Part shown: positions 16,538 to 25,588 of the stretch, one piece after another | Layout: each line of letters starts with the position of its first letter | Position numbering within the stretch: position 1 is the stretch's first letter | Assembly: GCF_900086655.1 (NCBI RefSeq) | Contig: NZ_LT575476.1 | Location: 3,259,869-3,323,868, forward strand | From: Paenibacillus tuaregi | GTDB taxonomy: Bacteria > Bacillota > Bacilli > Paenibacillales > Paenibacillaceae | Direction of reading: 5' to 3' | DNA length: 64,000 nt | Program-made: the position numbers and the translations under genes | The notes under the pieces: model-generated | Databases searched by the model: none | Told to the model about the DNA's origin: nothing | The model's input: only the letters and a program-made list of their open reading frames with translations

Positions 16538-17254
16538 CTAATGAATACGCCGGGCAAAATCGACAAACTGAAACTTGTCCAACCGATGCCTGGACTCCGT
16601 GTATTGAAACAGGGTGGTGTCCTCGAGATAAACGAAATTCCGCACAACCACCACATGGGACATCCCCTTTAAATCAAGCAGACGGATATCCTCTTCCGTA
16701 GCTTCCTCCACGGAGATTTTCTTCTTAGCATAGCTGATCACCAGGTTCAGCGTGTGTTCCAGATAATCATAAATCGAACCGGAAGCAATCTCCTTGGTTA
16801 GAGATTGAACCGCTTCAAGCAGGAAATAATCCTTGTCGAGAATGACCTTCTCCCCTTCGATTTCCCGGACCCGAATCACTTCCCATACGGGCTCATTCAC
16901 GCGGATTTGAAGAAAACCGGCAATTTCCTCCGGGGCCTGAATGATGCTGGTCTTGTCTACAATCGTCCGGGAGGGCCTGCCAATTCGCTCTGACATTTCT
17001 TTAAAGCTGATCAAACCGGTAATCGGAAAATCCATCCTGCCGATATCAAGCACAAACGACCCTTTTCCCATCATTTTGTGAATATAGCCGTTCTGGGAGA
17101 GCAGGTTAAGCGCTTTGCGTACCGTTTCCCTCGTTGTCGTGTATTTCTCGGCAAGCTCGCTCTCTGATGGAAGTTTCGTTCCGGCAGACAGCAAACCTCT
17201 TTGAATCTGCTGCGCGTAATCATTGTAAATATTCAAGTATATATTTTTGTTCAA
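16538..17254 (-). CDS. treR: Trehalose operon repressor, GntR family
   Basis: 238 residues: GntR winged helix (LPSESELAEKYTTTRETVRKALNLL) followed by a UTRA ligand domain (PVWEVIRVREIEGEKVILDKDYF). It is the third gene of treA-treP-treR, so trehalose-6-phosphate is the expected inducer. Two copies of a TTGTATATACAG-type site in the treA promoter are its likely operators, close to the site known for B. subtilis TreR. TTG start with GGTGAT upstream. Confidence 0.92.
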   Translation of the reverse strand: MNKNIYLNIYNDYAQQIQRGLLSAGTKLPSESELAEKYTTTRETVRKALNLLSQNGYIHKMMGKGSFVLDIGRMDFPITGLISFKEMSERIGRPSRTIVDKTSIIQAPEEIAGFLQIRVNEPVWEVIRVREIEGEKVILDKDYFLLEAVQSLTKEIASGSIYDYLEHTLNLVISYAKKKISVEEATEEDIRLLDLKGMSHVVVVRNFVYLEDTTLFQYTESRHRLDKFQFVDFARRIH

Positions 17255-17357
17255 CTTAGATCACCTTCTACAGTCTACCATAATGCGTATGGACAGAAGA
17301 AGCGCAGTCTTATCAAGACCACGCTTCTTAAGGCAAGACCACAATTACCGTCTGACA

Positions 17358-19331
17358 TCAAGAGGAAAGCTGAACTTTGAGAATAACATCACGGTTGCCG
17401 TTAACCGGACCGTCTGGATGCTCCTCTACCCTGCCAACCACATCCTGCCCGTCAGGAATTATGACCGGAGTGATCAGCGGGAGACCTGCCTCCAGTATCT
17501 CCTTTTTGTCAAATTCAATTAACAGCTGTCCGGCCTTCACCTCATCCCCAGCCTCGACATGCACTGTAAACCCTTTGCCTTTCAGCGAGACCGTATCAAT
17601 GCCTATATGAATTAGAATTTGAACCCCGCTCTGGTGCTCCAAAATAACAGCATGCTTGCTCTTGATCACATGAACCACTTTCCCGTCAAAAGGTGCTACT
17701 ACCCGGCCCTCAGTCGGCTCGATAGCAATTCCCTGGCCCATCTGCTTCTCGGCAAATGCAGGATCTGGCACCTGCTCCAGCGCGATCGCCTTACCGGTGA
17801 GCGGAGAGCGGATTTCCAGAACCCCAGCGGATGCGGGCTTGGTTCCATCTGCAGAAGATGCCTTATTTCCTGTGCTGTGAGCAGATTCGGCTTGATTTTC
17901 CCCCACAGAAGCCTCTGAATTGCGCCGGCTTACGACCTTGCCATACAGAACCGTTAGCAAGAAGGGAACAACCAGAACGATCCCCATGCCCGCAAAGAAT
18001 ACAAGCCATTGATTAGGGAAGATGGATAAGAATCCTGGAATTCCCCCTACCCCGATAGAAGAAGCCAGCACATGATTCAAGGTGAGCAGAACTCCCCCTA
18101 TGGCTGAACCGATCATCCCGAAGATGAACGGGTATCTATAACGGATGTTAACCCCGAAGATCGCCGGCTCAGTGACACCCAGAAAGGCGGATACAGATGA
18201 GGTTACCGCGAGACCCTTGGCTTTTTGCTCCCGAAGAACGAACAGCATGGCAAGGGCTGCCGCACCCTGGGCAATATTAGACAGGGCCAGCATCGGCCAC
18301 AGGAAGGTACCGCCCTGGCTGCCGATCAGCTGTACGTCCACCGCGAGGAAGGTATGATGCATCCCGGTAACCACGAGCAGCGCGTACAGGCCGCCGTACA
18401 GCAGACCTCCTAAGAACGGGAATGCATGGAAGATATAGACGAGACCCGAAGTAATGGCATTGGCGATCCCGAAGGTAACTGGGCCGATTACGGTGAACGC
18501 CAGGAACCCTGTTAGGAGAAGTGCAACGGGCGCTACAACCAGCAGTTTGATGGAATCGGCAACTCTTTTATTCAAGAAGCGCTCAATCTTGGCCAGCACA
18601 TAGGAGGATACCAGTACAGGGAGCACTTGGCCCTGATATCCAATCTTCTCAATATGCCACCCGAACAGATTCCACATCGGGATAGCTCCCTTCGCAGAAG
18701 CTTCGGCGTAACCGTAAGCATTCAGCAAATCCGGATGGACCAGGATAAGTCCGAGCACAATCCCAAGCAGCGGGCTTCCACCGAACCGGACTACGGCCGA
18801 CCAGCCAATTAATGCGGGCAGAAATGCAAACGCTGTGCTTGCGATTAGATTGATAATCGATGCGAAGTCAGCCCACGCCGGGTAGACCTGCACAAGGGAC
18901 TGCCCTTTATAAAAAATATCCGGACCGGTCAGAATATTGTTGATCCCGAGCAGGAGACCTGCAGTTATAATTGCAGGAAGTATTGGGATGAAAATATCTG
19001 CCAGCGTTTTGATGGCCTGCTGAACCGGATTGATCTTCTTCCCGGCCGCTTTCTTCACTTCATCCTTGGAAGCACGCTCGCCTCCCGTGATTTCAAGCAT
19101 TTCATCATAGACCTTATCCACCAGTCCTGGTCCAATGACAACCTGGAACTGGCCTTGAGTCGAGAAATGCCCTTTAACCAATTCATTGCGTTCCAACGCT
19201 TGTTCATCCACGATGGAATCATCTAGCAGTACAAACCGAAGCCGGGTCACACAGTGTGTCGCAGCTTCAATATTTTCTTTTCCGCCAACAGCCTGAACAA
19301 TTTGTTCAACGCTTTGTCTGTTGATCGCCAT
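17358..19331 (-). CDS. treP: Trehalose-specific PTS permease EIIBCA
   Basis: 657 residues. The EIIB domain carries the phospho-Cys27 (THCVTRLRF); the EIIC membrane domain follows (about residues 105-470); and a complete C-terminal EIIA of the glucose type has active-site His575 and the partner His560, 15 apart as in IIA-Glc. B. subtilis TreP lacks the EIIA domain and borrows one, so this version is self-contained. It imports trehalose and phosphorylates it at O6. It lies 49 bases after treA, with GGGAG before the ATG. Confidence 0.94.
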   Translation of the reverse strand: MAINRQSVEQIVQAVGGKENIEAATHCVTRLRFVLLDDSIVDEQALERNELVKGHFSTQGQFQVVIGPGLVDKVYDEMLEITGGERASKDEVKKAAGKKINPVQQAIKTLADIFIPILPAIITAGLLLGINNILTGPDIFYKGQSLVQVYPAWADFASIINLIASTAFAFLPALIGWSAVVRFGGSPLLGIVLGLILVHPDLLNAYGYAEASAKGAIPMWNLFGWHIEKIGYQGQVLPVLVSSYVLAKIERFLNKRVADSIKLLVVAPVALLLTGFLAFTVIGPVTFGIANAITSGLVYIFHAFPFLGGLLYGGLYALLVVTGMHHTFLAVDVQLIGSQGGTFLWPMLALSNIAQGAAALAMLFVLREQKAKGLAVTSSVSAFLGVTEPAIFGVNIRYRYPFIFGMIGSAIGGVLLTLNHVLASSIGVGGIPGFLSIFPNQWLVFFAGMGIVLVVPFLLTVLYGKVVSRRNSEASVGENQAESAHSTGNKASSADGTKPASAGVLEIRSPLTGKAIALEQVPDPAFAEKQMGQGIAIEPTEGRVVAPFDGKVVHVIKSKHAVILEHQSGVQILIHIGIDTVSLKGKGFTVHVEAGDEVKAGQLLIEFDKKEILEAGLPLITPVIIPDGQDVVGRVEEHPDGPVNGNRDVILKVQLSS

Positions 19332-19380
19332 CCCACTCAGCTCCCTTGCTCTTCATAATTAAGGGGCAATCCGCCCTCAT

Positions 19381-21087
19381 TTATCCTCTTATTACCCACA
19401 TATAGGAAGCGTATGGGGTTAGAGGGGTTTCCGCCTGAAGTCCAGGCGCTGCCCCGGTATTGCCGATAAGCATCTCTGCCTTTTTCCCTGCCACATACTT
19501 GTCGTGGAAGCTCTTAGGCAGCTTGAATACCGTCTCCTGGCTGCTGAAGTTGGACAGTACGACTAGCTGTTCCCCTTCACTGATTCTAGCGTATGCAAAA
19601 ACCTGCGGATGCTCCTCATCGAGCCGCTGGAATCTCCCCTCCGTCAACACCTGCAGCTCCTTGCGAAGTGCGATAAGTTTCTTGTAATGGTGGTAAACGG
19701 AGTTAGGATCTTGGAGCTGCTGCTTCACATTTATTAGCGGATAGCGCTCATCCACTTTGATCCAGGGCGTGCCGCTCGTGAATCCGGCATGGGGGCTGTC
19801 ATCCCACTGCATCGGGGTTCTGGAGTTGTCTCTGGAGCGCTCGCGGATAATATCCAAGGCTTCTTCCGCTGTTTTGCCCTGCTCCTGGAGAAGCCGGTAC
19901 ATATTTCTCGATTCAATATCCCGGAACTCCTCAATGCTGTTCCACTTCGGATTTGGCATCCCAATCTCCTCACCCTGGAAAATGTAAGGGGTGCCTTGGA
20001 GTCCATGCAAAGTAGTTGCAAGCAGCTTGGCACTCTCCACCCGGTATTCCCCGTCATCCAGAAACCTCGACAAAGCCCGCGGCTGATCATGGTTGTTGAA
20101 GAACAGGGCGTTCCAGCCTCCTCCCTCCTGCATGCCTGTCTGCCAGTTGGAGAGCAAGCTCTTGAGCTGCTGGAAGTCATATGGCATGAGCTCCCACTTC
20201 TGGCCGTTCGGATAATCCACCTTCAAGTGATGGAAATTGAAGGTCATGGAGAATTCCTTTTCCGCCGGGTTGGAATACCGCAAGCAATGCTCCATCGTGG
20301 TGGAGGACATTTCGCCAACGGTCACCAAATTGTATGGACCGAATACACGATCGTACATTTCTTTTACATACTCATGAACCTTTGGTCCATCTGTGTAGAA
20401 CCTCCGTCCATCTCCAGGGGGCACACTGCCGTCATCATCCGGGAAGCTCCGATCTTTCGAGATCAGATTGATAACGTCCATTCGGAAGCCGCTGACCCCT
20501 TTCTCCGCCCAGAAGGTCATCAGCTTCATCACTTCTTCCCTTACCTTCGGGTTCTCCCAGTTCAAATCGGCCTGCGTCTTATCGTATAGAGTCAGGAAAT
20601 ACTGGCCCGTTGCTTCATCATACTGCCAAGCCGGGCCGCCGAACTTGGACTGCCAGTTATTCGGGAGCCCTCCATCCGGTCCCGGATTCCTCCAAATGTA
20701 ATAATCCCGGTAAGGGTTATCTTTGGATTGTCTGGATATTTTAAACCAAGGATGCTCCGTCGAAGAGTGGTTCACAACGATATCCAGCATCAAGTGCATG
20801 TCCCTGCGCTTAATCTGGGCAGCCAGCTCATCGAAGTCTTCCATCGTCCCATACTCCGGATTAATTGCGCAGTAATCAGCCACATCGTAACCGTTATCAT
20901 TTTGCGGGGAGACGTAGACAGGCTGAAGCCATACAATATCAATCCCGAGATCTTTCAAATAGTCAAGTTTGTTAATGAGTCCACGGATATCTCCCTCACC
21001 GCTGCCCGTCGTATCATTGAAGCTCTTGGGATAGACTTGATACACCGTGGACTTTCGCCACCAATCATGAGCTTTGCTATTCTTCAA
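19381..21087 (-). CDS. treA: Phospho-alpha-(1,1)-glucosidase (trehalose-6-phosphate hydrolase)
   Basis: A GH13 enzyme of 568 residues that splits trehalose-6-phosphate into glucose and glucose-6-phosphate. The catalytic triad is visible: nucleophile Asp204 (GFRMDVI), acid/base Glu259 (VGEMSST) and Asp334 (NNHDQP). The frame extends 44 codons upstream through the operators, but AGGAGG with 9-base spacing selects the TTG at 21087 (KNSKAHDWWRKSTVYQVYPK, the usual N-terminus). First gene of the operon and under the double TreR-type operator. Confidence 0.94.
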   Translation of the reverse strand: MKNSKAHDWWRKSTVYQVYPKSFNDTTGSGEGDIRGLINKLDYLKDLGIDIVWLQPVYVSPQNDNGYDVADYCAINPEYGTMEDFDELAAQIKRRDMHLMLDIVVNHSSTEHPWFKISRQSKDNPYRDYYIWRNPGPDGGLPNNWQSKFGGPAWQYDEATGQYFLTLYDKTQADLNWENPKVREEVMKLMTFWAEKGVSGFRMDVINLISKDRSFPDDDGSVPPGDGRRFYTDGPKVHEYVKEMYDRVFGPYNLVTVGEMSSTTMEHCLRYSNPAEKEFSMTFNFHHLKVDYPNGQKWELMPYDFQQLKSLLSNWQTGMQEGGGWNALFFNNHDQPRALSRFLDDGEYRVESAKLLATTLHGLQGTPYIFQGEEIGMPNPKWNSIEEFRDIESRNMYRLLQEQGKTAEEALDIIRERSRDNSRTPMQWDDSPHAGFTSGTPWIKVDERYPLINVKQQLQDPNSVYHHYKKLIALRKELQVLTEGRFQRLDEEHPQVFAYARISEGEQLVVLSNFSSQETVFKLPKSFHDKYVAGKKAEMLIGNTGAAPGLQAETPLTPYASYMWVIRG

Positions 21088-21140
21088 GGATAAACTCCTC
21101 CTTTTAACTTTCATTCCTAAACAACGATGTAAACCCTTAA

Positions 21141-21219
21141 CTGCAGCGCTTACATCACTAACCTGTATATACAAGTTAAATACTCCGTTAATGATAGACC
21201 TGTATATACAAGTTGTCAA
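21141..21219 (-). promoter_or_regulatory. tre promoter with two identical TreR-type operators
   Basis: Minus strand: TTGACA (21214-21219), 17-base spacer, TATCAT (21191-21196). ACCTGTATATACAAGTT occurs twice on the + strand, at 21198-21214 inside the spacer and at 21161-21177 just downstream of the start. A weaker cre-like half site, CTGCAGCGCTTACA (21141-21154, 10 of 14), lies in the leader. Confidence 0.85.
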
Positions 21220-21384
21220 TTATAAAATTAACCAATCCCCTCCCAGTTAAAACCGAAACGGGATCGTACAGAAAGGCAGCCCCTGATTTGGTTTAGGAGT
21301 TCAGCCTGTGATCGAAAAGCTACGAGAACGAACGCCTCGCTCCCAATGCTGCCTAGTTTTGGATTTCTTGATCAAATAGAAGGT

Positions 21385-21460
21385 AAAAATAGCACAGCGC
21401 CAGCCCAAGGGTAACACCCTTGGACTGGCGCTGTGCTTATTTTTTGCAATAAGCCGTCTA
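21385..21460 (-). repeat. Intergenic repeat family 2, copy c, with terminator
   Basis: Reading the minus strand, CGGCTTATTGCAAAAAATAA and the hairpin AGCACAGCGCCAG (pairing 21391-21403 with 21425-21437) match the 3' half of the other two copies. It begins about 20 bases after the peptidase stop codon and is followed by T-rich sequence, so it should terminate that gene. Bases 21220-21384 hold nothing recognisable. Confidence 0.7.
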
Positions 21461-21478
21461 CTCTGCAGAATGAACGTT

Positions 21479-23155
21479 TTATTGTAACGGAATATCGGCT
21501 CTTCCAGTTCTCATTACAGATGGCCTATGCTCATACTCAATCAAGGCCGGATATAACAGAGTTGCTGTGAAAGCTCCCAGCGCGCAAATAGCCGGGGCCG
21601 CCTCTAAGGTTATTAACGTAGAAGTTAAATACAGGATAGGGCTAAACAGCAGTATCCCCGGTACAGCTACGAGAGTATTTATCCACCAAGGGCTCTTCTT
21701 ATGCCACTTAAAGCTGGCTAGGAGACCGAGCGTGCTGAACAACAGCGGCCAAATCAGAAGATAACTTCCTCCGGGAAGATAAAGTGCGGTGACGATGGAT
21801 GCTATTACCCATAGGAGCAGTGTGCCTGCCCACATATTTAGGCTGTTTATGTACTTGGAGATAAGGCGGGCTGCAGCCGCAACAATAACAAATGTCAAGA
21901 TTAGCAGTGCGAATAAGGAGTAGTCACTGATTTTAGAATCCAAAAGTATGGCTGCCCATTGCTGGTCACTGACGATGAAGCGGACCATTTTCCACACCAG
22001 GGTAATGACCCCATACACAATCAGCAGGGTTCCCGCAGAGAGCAGAAAGGCCGTTCCGGTCCTTTTCACATTGAGCGCTCTAGACCGCAGGCCCAGCCAG
22101 ATCATAATAGCGTACAAGAGCACACCAATCGCAGCGAGCCAGATCGCCCAAGACTGCGGATAACTGGTCATAACCGAAGCGAACACGTTGAAGAATACCC
22201 GATTCTCCTGAGGAGGTGTAGTCAGATCCAATTGGCCGAAATGTCGTGTTAAGGCAAGCATATATTCGCCCTGATGCTGAAGACTTCCCGGGTCCAGGTT
22301 CTCCGGGGTGTCAGACGGACCGTGATAGGCATCTATCCCTCCACCAAACGCGAAGTTCAATCCTTGCAGGCCCCCTCTGCGGAGAACTGTCATATCGGTG
22401 TCGTTCGGCATCATTTTATATAAATTGTAAATGAGTGAATAGGCATGTGGAGTTGGAGCCGCTTTAATAAACTCCTGGACCAGCCATCCGTTGCCGTCAC
22501 TTGTCTCGAACATAAGCGAAGGGCCTTGGTTACCTCTCGCCTCAAAGTTAAGCGCAAGCCCCGCATCCTTTGCCCAGGGATGTTCCTTCATGAACGCCTT
22601 TGCGCCCAGCAGACCCATCTCTTCCCCATCCGTCATCAGCACAATAACATCATTCTTCAGGCTTCCGGATACCTTTATAGCCCGTATAGTCTCAAGAATT
22701 GCCGCTATCCCTGATCCGTCATCACCTGCTCCAGGACCCGTAGGGACCGAATCGTAATGAGCTGTAAGCATAAGTGCTTTACTATTATCCGTTCCAGGGA
22801 TGCGGGCAAGAATATTCTCAATTTCAGCTTCAGTTTCGGTCTTATCCGGATACCGCTTGTACTTAACCGTTGCCTTTTGAACCTCCGGCTGTAACCCAAG
22901 CTGTCTCAACTCAGAGAGCAGATAATCCCGGACTTCCTTTTGCGCTGCTGATCCCAACGGGTGTGGCTGCTTCGCAATCACAGCGAGCTTCTCAGCCGCA
23001 CGGGCTGATGAGAACTGGTCTGCCGCCGCATCTTTTCCTAAGGGCTCAGGCGCCCGGATCGGCAGTAAACCAACAAAGCCAACAGCTATCACGATGACCA
23101 GAATTACCAGAGATTTCAACCACCAAGCGATTTTGAACTGCTTGTTACCCTGCAC
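21479..23155 (-). CDS. M28 zinc peptidase with a multi-helix membrane C-terminus
   Basis: 558 residues. One N-terminal membrane helix (about 13-32) is followed by an extracellular M28 domain with the zinc and catalytic pattern: His133 (TAHYDS), Asp145 (GAGDDGSG), Glu178/Glu179 (DGEEMG), Glu near FEARGN, and His in AYHGPSDTPENLD. The last ~230 residues contain about seven to nine hydrophobic helices. This layout resembles ERMP1/Pff1-type membrane aminopeptidases rather than soluble secreted ones. It probably trims peptides at the outer membrane face. Monocistronic, with the terminator at 21385-21460. Confidence 0.88.
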   Translation of the reverse strand: MQGNKQFKIAWWLKSLVILVIVIAVGFVGLLPIRAPEPLGKDAAADQFSSARAAEKLAVIAKQPHPLGSAAQKEVRDYLLSELRQLGLQPEVQKATVKYKRYPDKTETEAEIENILARIPGTDNSKALMLTAHYDSVPTGPGAGDDGSGIAAILETIRAIKVSGSLKNDVIVLMTDGEEMGLLGAKAFMKEHPWAKDAGLALNFEARGNQGPSLMFETSDGNGWLVQEFIKAAPTPHAYSLIYNLYKMMPNDTDMTVLRRGGLQGLNFAFGGGIDAYHGPSDTPENLDPGSLQHQGEYMLALTRHFGQLDLTTPPQENRVFFNVFASVMTSYPQSWAIWLAAIGVLLYAIMIWLGLRSRALNVKRTGTAFLLSAGTLLIVYGVITLVWKMVRFIVSDQQWAAILLDSKISDYSLFALLILTFVIVAAAARLISKYINSLNMWAGTLLLWVIASIVTALYLPGGSYLLIWPLLFSTLGLLASFKWHKKSPWWINTLVAVPGILLFSPILYLTSTLITLEAAPAICALGAFTATLLYPALIEYEHRPSVMRTGRADIPLQ

Positions 23156-23282
23156 ATTCTCAACCCCTTACATATATTTCTTTGTCCTTCCCTCTTAATT
23201 TTACAAAACAAAGCATAATAAATCCAATTTGTACCAGACAATACAAATCACTCCTTATTACGGAACCGTGAAATCACCAAAA

Positions 23283-23303
23283 AGGCCGTCCGGGGGACGG
23301 CCT
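23283..23303 (-). terminator. Terminator of the lone receiver gene
   Basis: 9-bp GC-rich stem (23283-23291 with 23295-23303), 3-base loop, followed on the minus strand by TTTTT. Confidence 0.8.
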
Positions 23304-23362
23304 CCAATCCACTTAGTTTATTTTATTGGGTCAACATTAAATCTTCTTGTACAATTCAAATG

Positions 23363-23758
23363 TTACCTAATCCCACAGGTGAGCATGCTTCCCGTCTTGT
23401 CAATTTCCCGGACGACCCGTTTTACCGAGGCCATCAGCTCCCTAATATCAGCCGTCTTCAGGATGTAGTCGCTGATACCGAAACGCATGGCTTTTTGGAC
23501 ATCGAAAAAGTCTGCCTGTGCCGTATATATAATAATTCGAATCGCTGGATGCTGCTTCCTGACCCAGGATAACAGCTCAAAACCTCCTTCGAAAGGCCTC
23601 TTGATATCCAGCAGCAGGATATGAATCGCGTGCCTCTGCAGCAATTGCTGTGCCTCCTGTACATGAAATGCCGTATGTATCTGCCCAATCTTCTCCGTGC
23701 TCCAATCCATATCCATTAAAGCATTGGAATGACCATCCGCGATCATCATATTGTACAT
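23363..23758 (-). CDS. Stand-alone response regulator receiver domain
   Basis: 131 residues, one CheY-like domain with no output domain. Phospho-acceptor Asp lies in HILLLDIKRPFEGG, the switch Thr in IIYTAQADFF and the Lys in DYILKTAD; the N-terminal acidic pair is reduced to one Asp (MMIADG). The closest relatives by pattern are receivers of YesN-type AraC response regulators, so it may be a truncated one, but it has its own terminator and looks intact. AAAGGTGA favours the ATG at 23758 over 23764. It is divergent from the AraC gene at 23896. Partner kinase unknown. Confidence 0.8.
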   Translation of the reverse strand: MYNMMIADGHSNALMDMDWSTEKIGQIHTAFHVQEAQQLLQRHAIHILLLDIKRPFEGGFELLSWVRKQHPAIRIIIYTAQADFFDVQKAMRFGISDYILKTADIRELMASVKRVVREIDKTGSMLTCGIR

Positions 23759-23895
23759 TGTCATTCACCTTTTCTCTATAGGTTCAACCGTTCCATGAAC
23801 CTGTTTGATTTGCTAATATTATAATTAAATATGCCAGTAACATAAATATCCGATCTAGTTCAAAACCTCTACTATTTGGCTGAAAGGTGATCACT

Positions 23896-24786
23896 ATGGA
23901 TGTAAGGCTGCATGCCTGCGCTTATTCTCTACATACCAAGTCTTATAAAAACAATCTGAACAGCCCTCCGTTCTACCTGTTCCGGCTGCAGGTGCTGGGC
24001 CGGTGCCGGGCCTGGGTGGACGGGGCCATGCGCGAGATTGAGCCTGGTGATCTGCTCTTGTATCGACCAGGAGATATGTACAAGCTGCATGTAGAGGAGT
24101 ACAAGGGAGTTACGGAGAGCGGAGATTATTATTTGCTCTGTGAAGGGAAATGGGTGGACGAATGGTGGAACCGGATGCCCCGCAAGGCTTATCAGCACGT
24201 TCACCTGGACGATGGAATCGTCTCCTTGTGGCAGCAGCTGTCCATTGAACAGCATCGGCTGGAGGGAAGCCGAACTGAACTGATCCAGCACCTGCTGTGT
24301 GCGCTGTGTCTGATCTTTGACCGGGCTTCCGATCAGAGCTGCTCCAAGCCAGGTTCACCTTTGCGCACCAATTGGGTGGTGGGCAGCATGAAGCGTTACA
24401 TCGAAGAGAACGCACTAGAGACGTTTCGCATTGAGGATGTTGCTAAGATGGCCGGGCTGAGCGTGTCAAGAGCAGTACATTTATTCAAAGAGGTGCTTGG
24501 TTATACGATGATCCAGTATGCCCAAGAGATCCGGCTGTCCAATGCGTTGGAACGGATAAGATACACCGACTGGAGTCTCGAGCATATTTCGCAAAGCTGC
24601 GGTTTCGGCACGTACTCCTATTTTCACAAATTATTTAAGCAGAAATATGGGGTATCTCCTAAGCTTGTCCGCCAGCAGCCGGTTAACGCCGAATTCTGGG
24701 ACAATCTCAAAGCCCGCGGGAACTACGAGCACCCGGTGTCAGGGGTTACATCCGACGCACGCAGGTATTTCAATTCAACCAATTAA
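23896..24786 (+). CDS. AraC-family transcriptional regulator
   Basis: 296 residues. An N-terminal cupin-like domain (PGDLLLYRPGDMYKLHVEE) precedes two helix-turn-helix motifs (FRIEDVAKMAGLSVSRAVHLFKEVLG and WSLEHISQSCGFGTYSYFHKLFKQKYGVSP). Such proteins usually sense a sugar or related ligand. AAGGTGAT precedes the ATG at 23896; an upstream in-frame GTG overlaps that site and is rejected. The adjacent divergent gene encodes a receiver domain; no obvious transport or enzyme target is adjacent. Confidence 0.88.
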   Translation: MDVRLHACAYSLHTKSYKNNLNSPPFYLFRLQVLGRCRAWVDGAMREIEPGDLLLYRPGDMYKLHVEEYKGVTESGDYYLLCEGKWVDEWWNRMPRKAYQHVHLDDGIVSLWQQLSIEQHRLEGSRTELIQHLLCALCLIFDRASDQSCSKPGSPLRTNWVVGSMKRYIEENALETFRIEDVAKMAGLSVSRAVHLFKEVLGYTMIQYAQEIRLSNALERIRYTDWSLEHISQSCGFGTYSYFHKLFKQKYGVSPKLVRQQPVNAEFWDNLKARGNYEHPVSGVTSDARRYFNSTN

Positions 24787-24819
24787 TCATAGATTTCCAA
24801 GATAGAGGAGTTGTTCAAT

Positions 24820-25314
24820 TTGCAAATATCAAAAACCAATGCCATGCGTATTCTGGACCGTCACCACATCAGCTACACGCTTCATACCTATGATAACAAA
24901 GACGGCCAAATTCACGGCACAGCCGTGGCTGAGAAGATTGGCCTTAATCCGGAGACTGTATTTAAGACTTTGGTGGCCCGGTCCGGGAACGAGCTGTTTG
25001 TTTATGTCATTCCAGTAGCGGAAGAGTTGGACCTGAAGAAAGCAGCCAAGGCAGCAGGACAGAAGAAAATTGAAATGCTTCCGGTAAAAGAGCTTTTACC
25101 TTCTACCGGGTATGTGCGGGGAGGCTGCTCACCCGTTGGGATGAAGAAGAATTATCCCACCTTTATAGATATATCCGCGGCTTCCCAGAATACAGTTGCC
25201 GTCAGCGCGGGAAAAGTCGGAATGCAGATGGAAGTACAGCCTGCTGAGCTGGCAAGCTGTACAGGTGCTGTATTCGCAAGCTTAGTCAAAGCCCCGGCTG
25301 AATATGAGGCTTAG
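24820..25314 (+). CDS. ybaK: Cys-tRNA(Pro)/Cys-tRNA(Cys) deacylase, YbaK family
   Basis: 164 residues with the YbaK/EbsC pattern: NAMRILDRHHISYTLHTYD, VFKTLVAR, VIPVAEELDLKKAAKAAG (with the conserved Lys) and STGYVRGGCSPVGMKK. It hydrolyses Cys mischarged on tRNA-Pro, acting in trans as a proofreading factor. GAGGAG is 9 bases from the TTG at 24820, preferred over the TTG at 24811 that abuts it. It follows the AraC gene by 33 bases and may be co-transcribed. Confidence 0.92.
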   Translation: MQISKTNAMRILDRHHISYTLHTYDNKDGQIHGTAVAEKIGLNPETVFKTLVARSGNELFVYVIPVAEELDLKKAAKAAGQKKIEMLPVKELLPSTGYVRGGCSPVGMKKNYPTFIDISAASQNTVAVSAGKVGMQMEVQPAELASCTGAVFASLVKAPAEYEA

Positions 25315-25514
25315 TCCTGGAACAGAAACCGGGAATCGTCTAGGTATTGGAGCACCAAGCCTGGCGATTTCCGGATTACTCTCGTGCAGATCCCCACTTA
25401 CATGAACCATCGTTTAACCCACACTCCCCTCTCACAATAAATCCGATGCCCTGTCCCCCACATTGTTCATCAAAAACTCATGAAAACCTCATGATGAAGC
25501 CGAAAAGCCCATGC

Positions 25515-25547
25515 TATAATAAACACATGATTTAGATTAAGTCTAAA
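25515..25547 (+). promoter_or_regulatory. Catalase promoter region with PerR-like dyad
   Basis: TATAAT (25515-25520) with a poor -35, followed near the start of transcription by the symmetric TTTAGATTAAGTCTAAA (25531-25547), which fits the PerR consensus TTATAATNATTATAA at 11 of 15 positions with symmetric mismatches. A Fur-family site here would be normal for a vegetative catalase. Confidence 0.5.
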
Positions 25548-25588
25548 AACAATTTTAATTATATTGTAATGGAAGGATTGATTACTGA

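Noticed and set aside
19789..20589. 266-codon + strand frame opposite treA
   Set aside because: Antisense to conserved GH13 coding sequence; no binding site and no family features.
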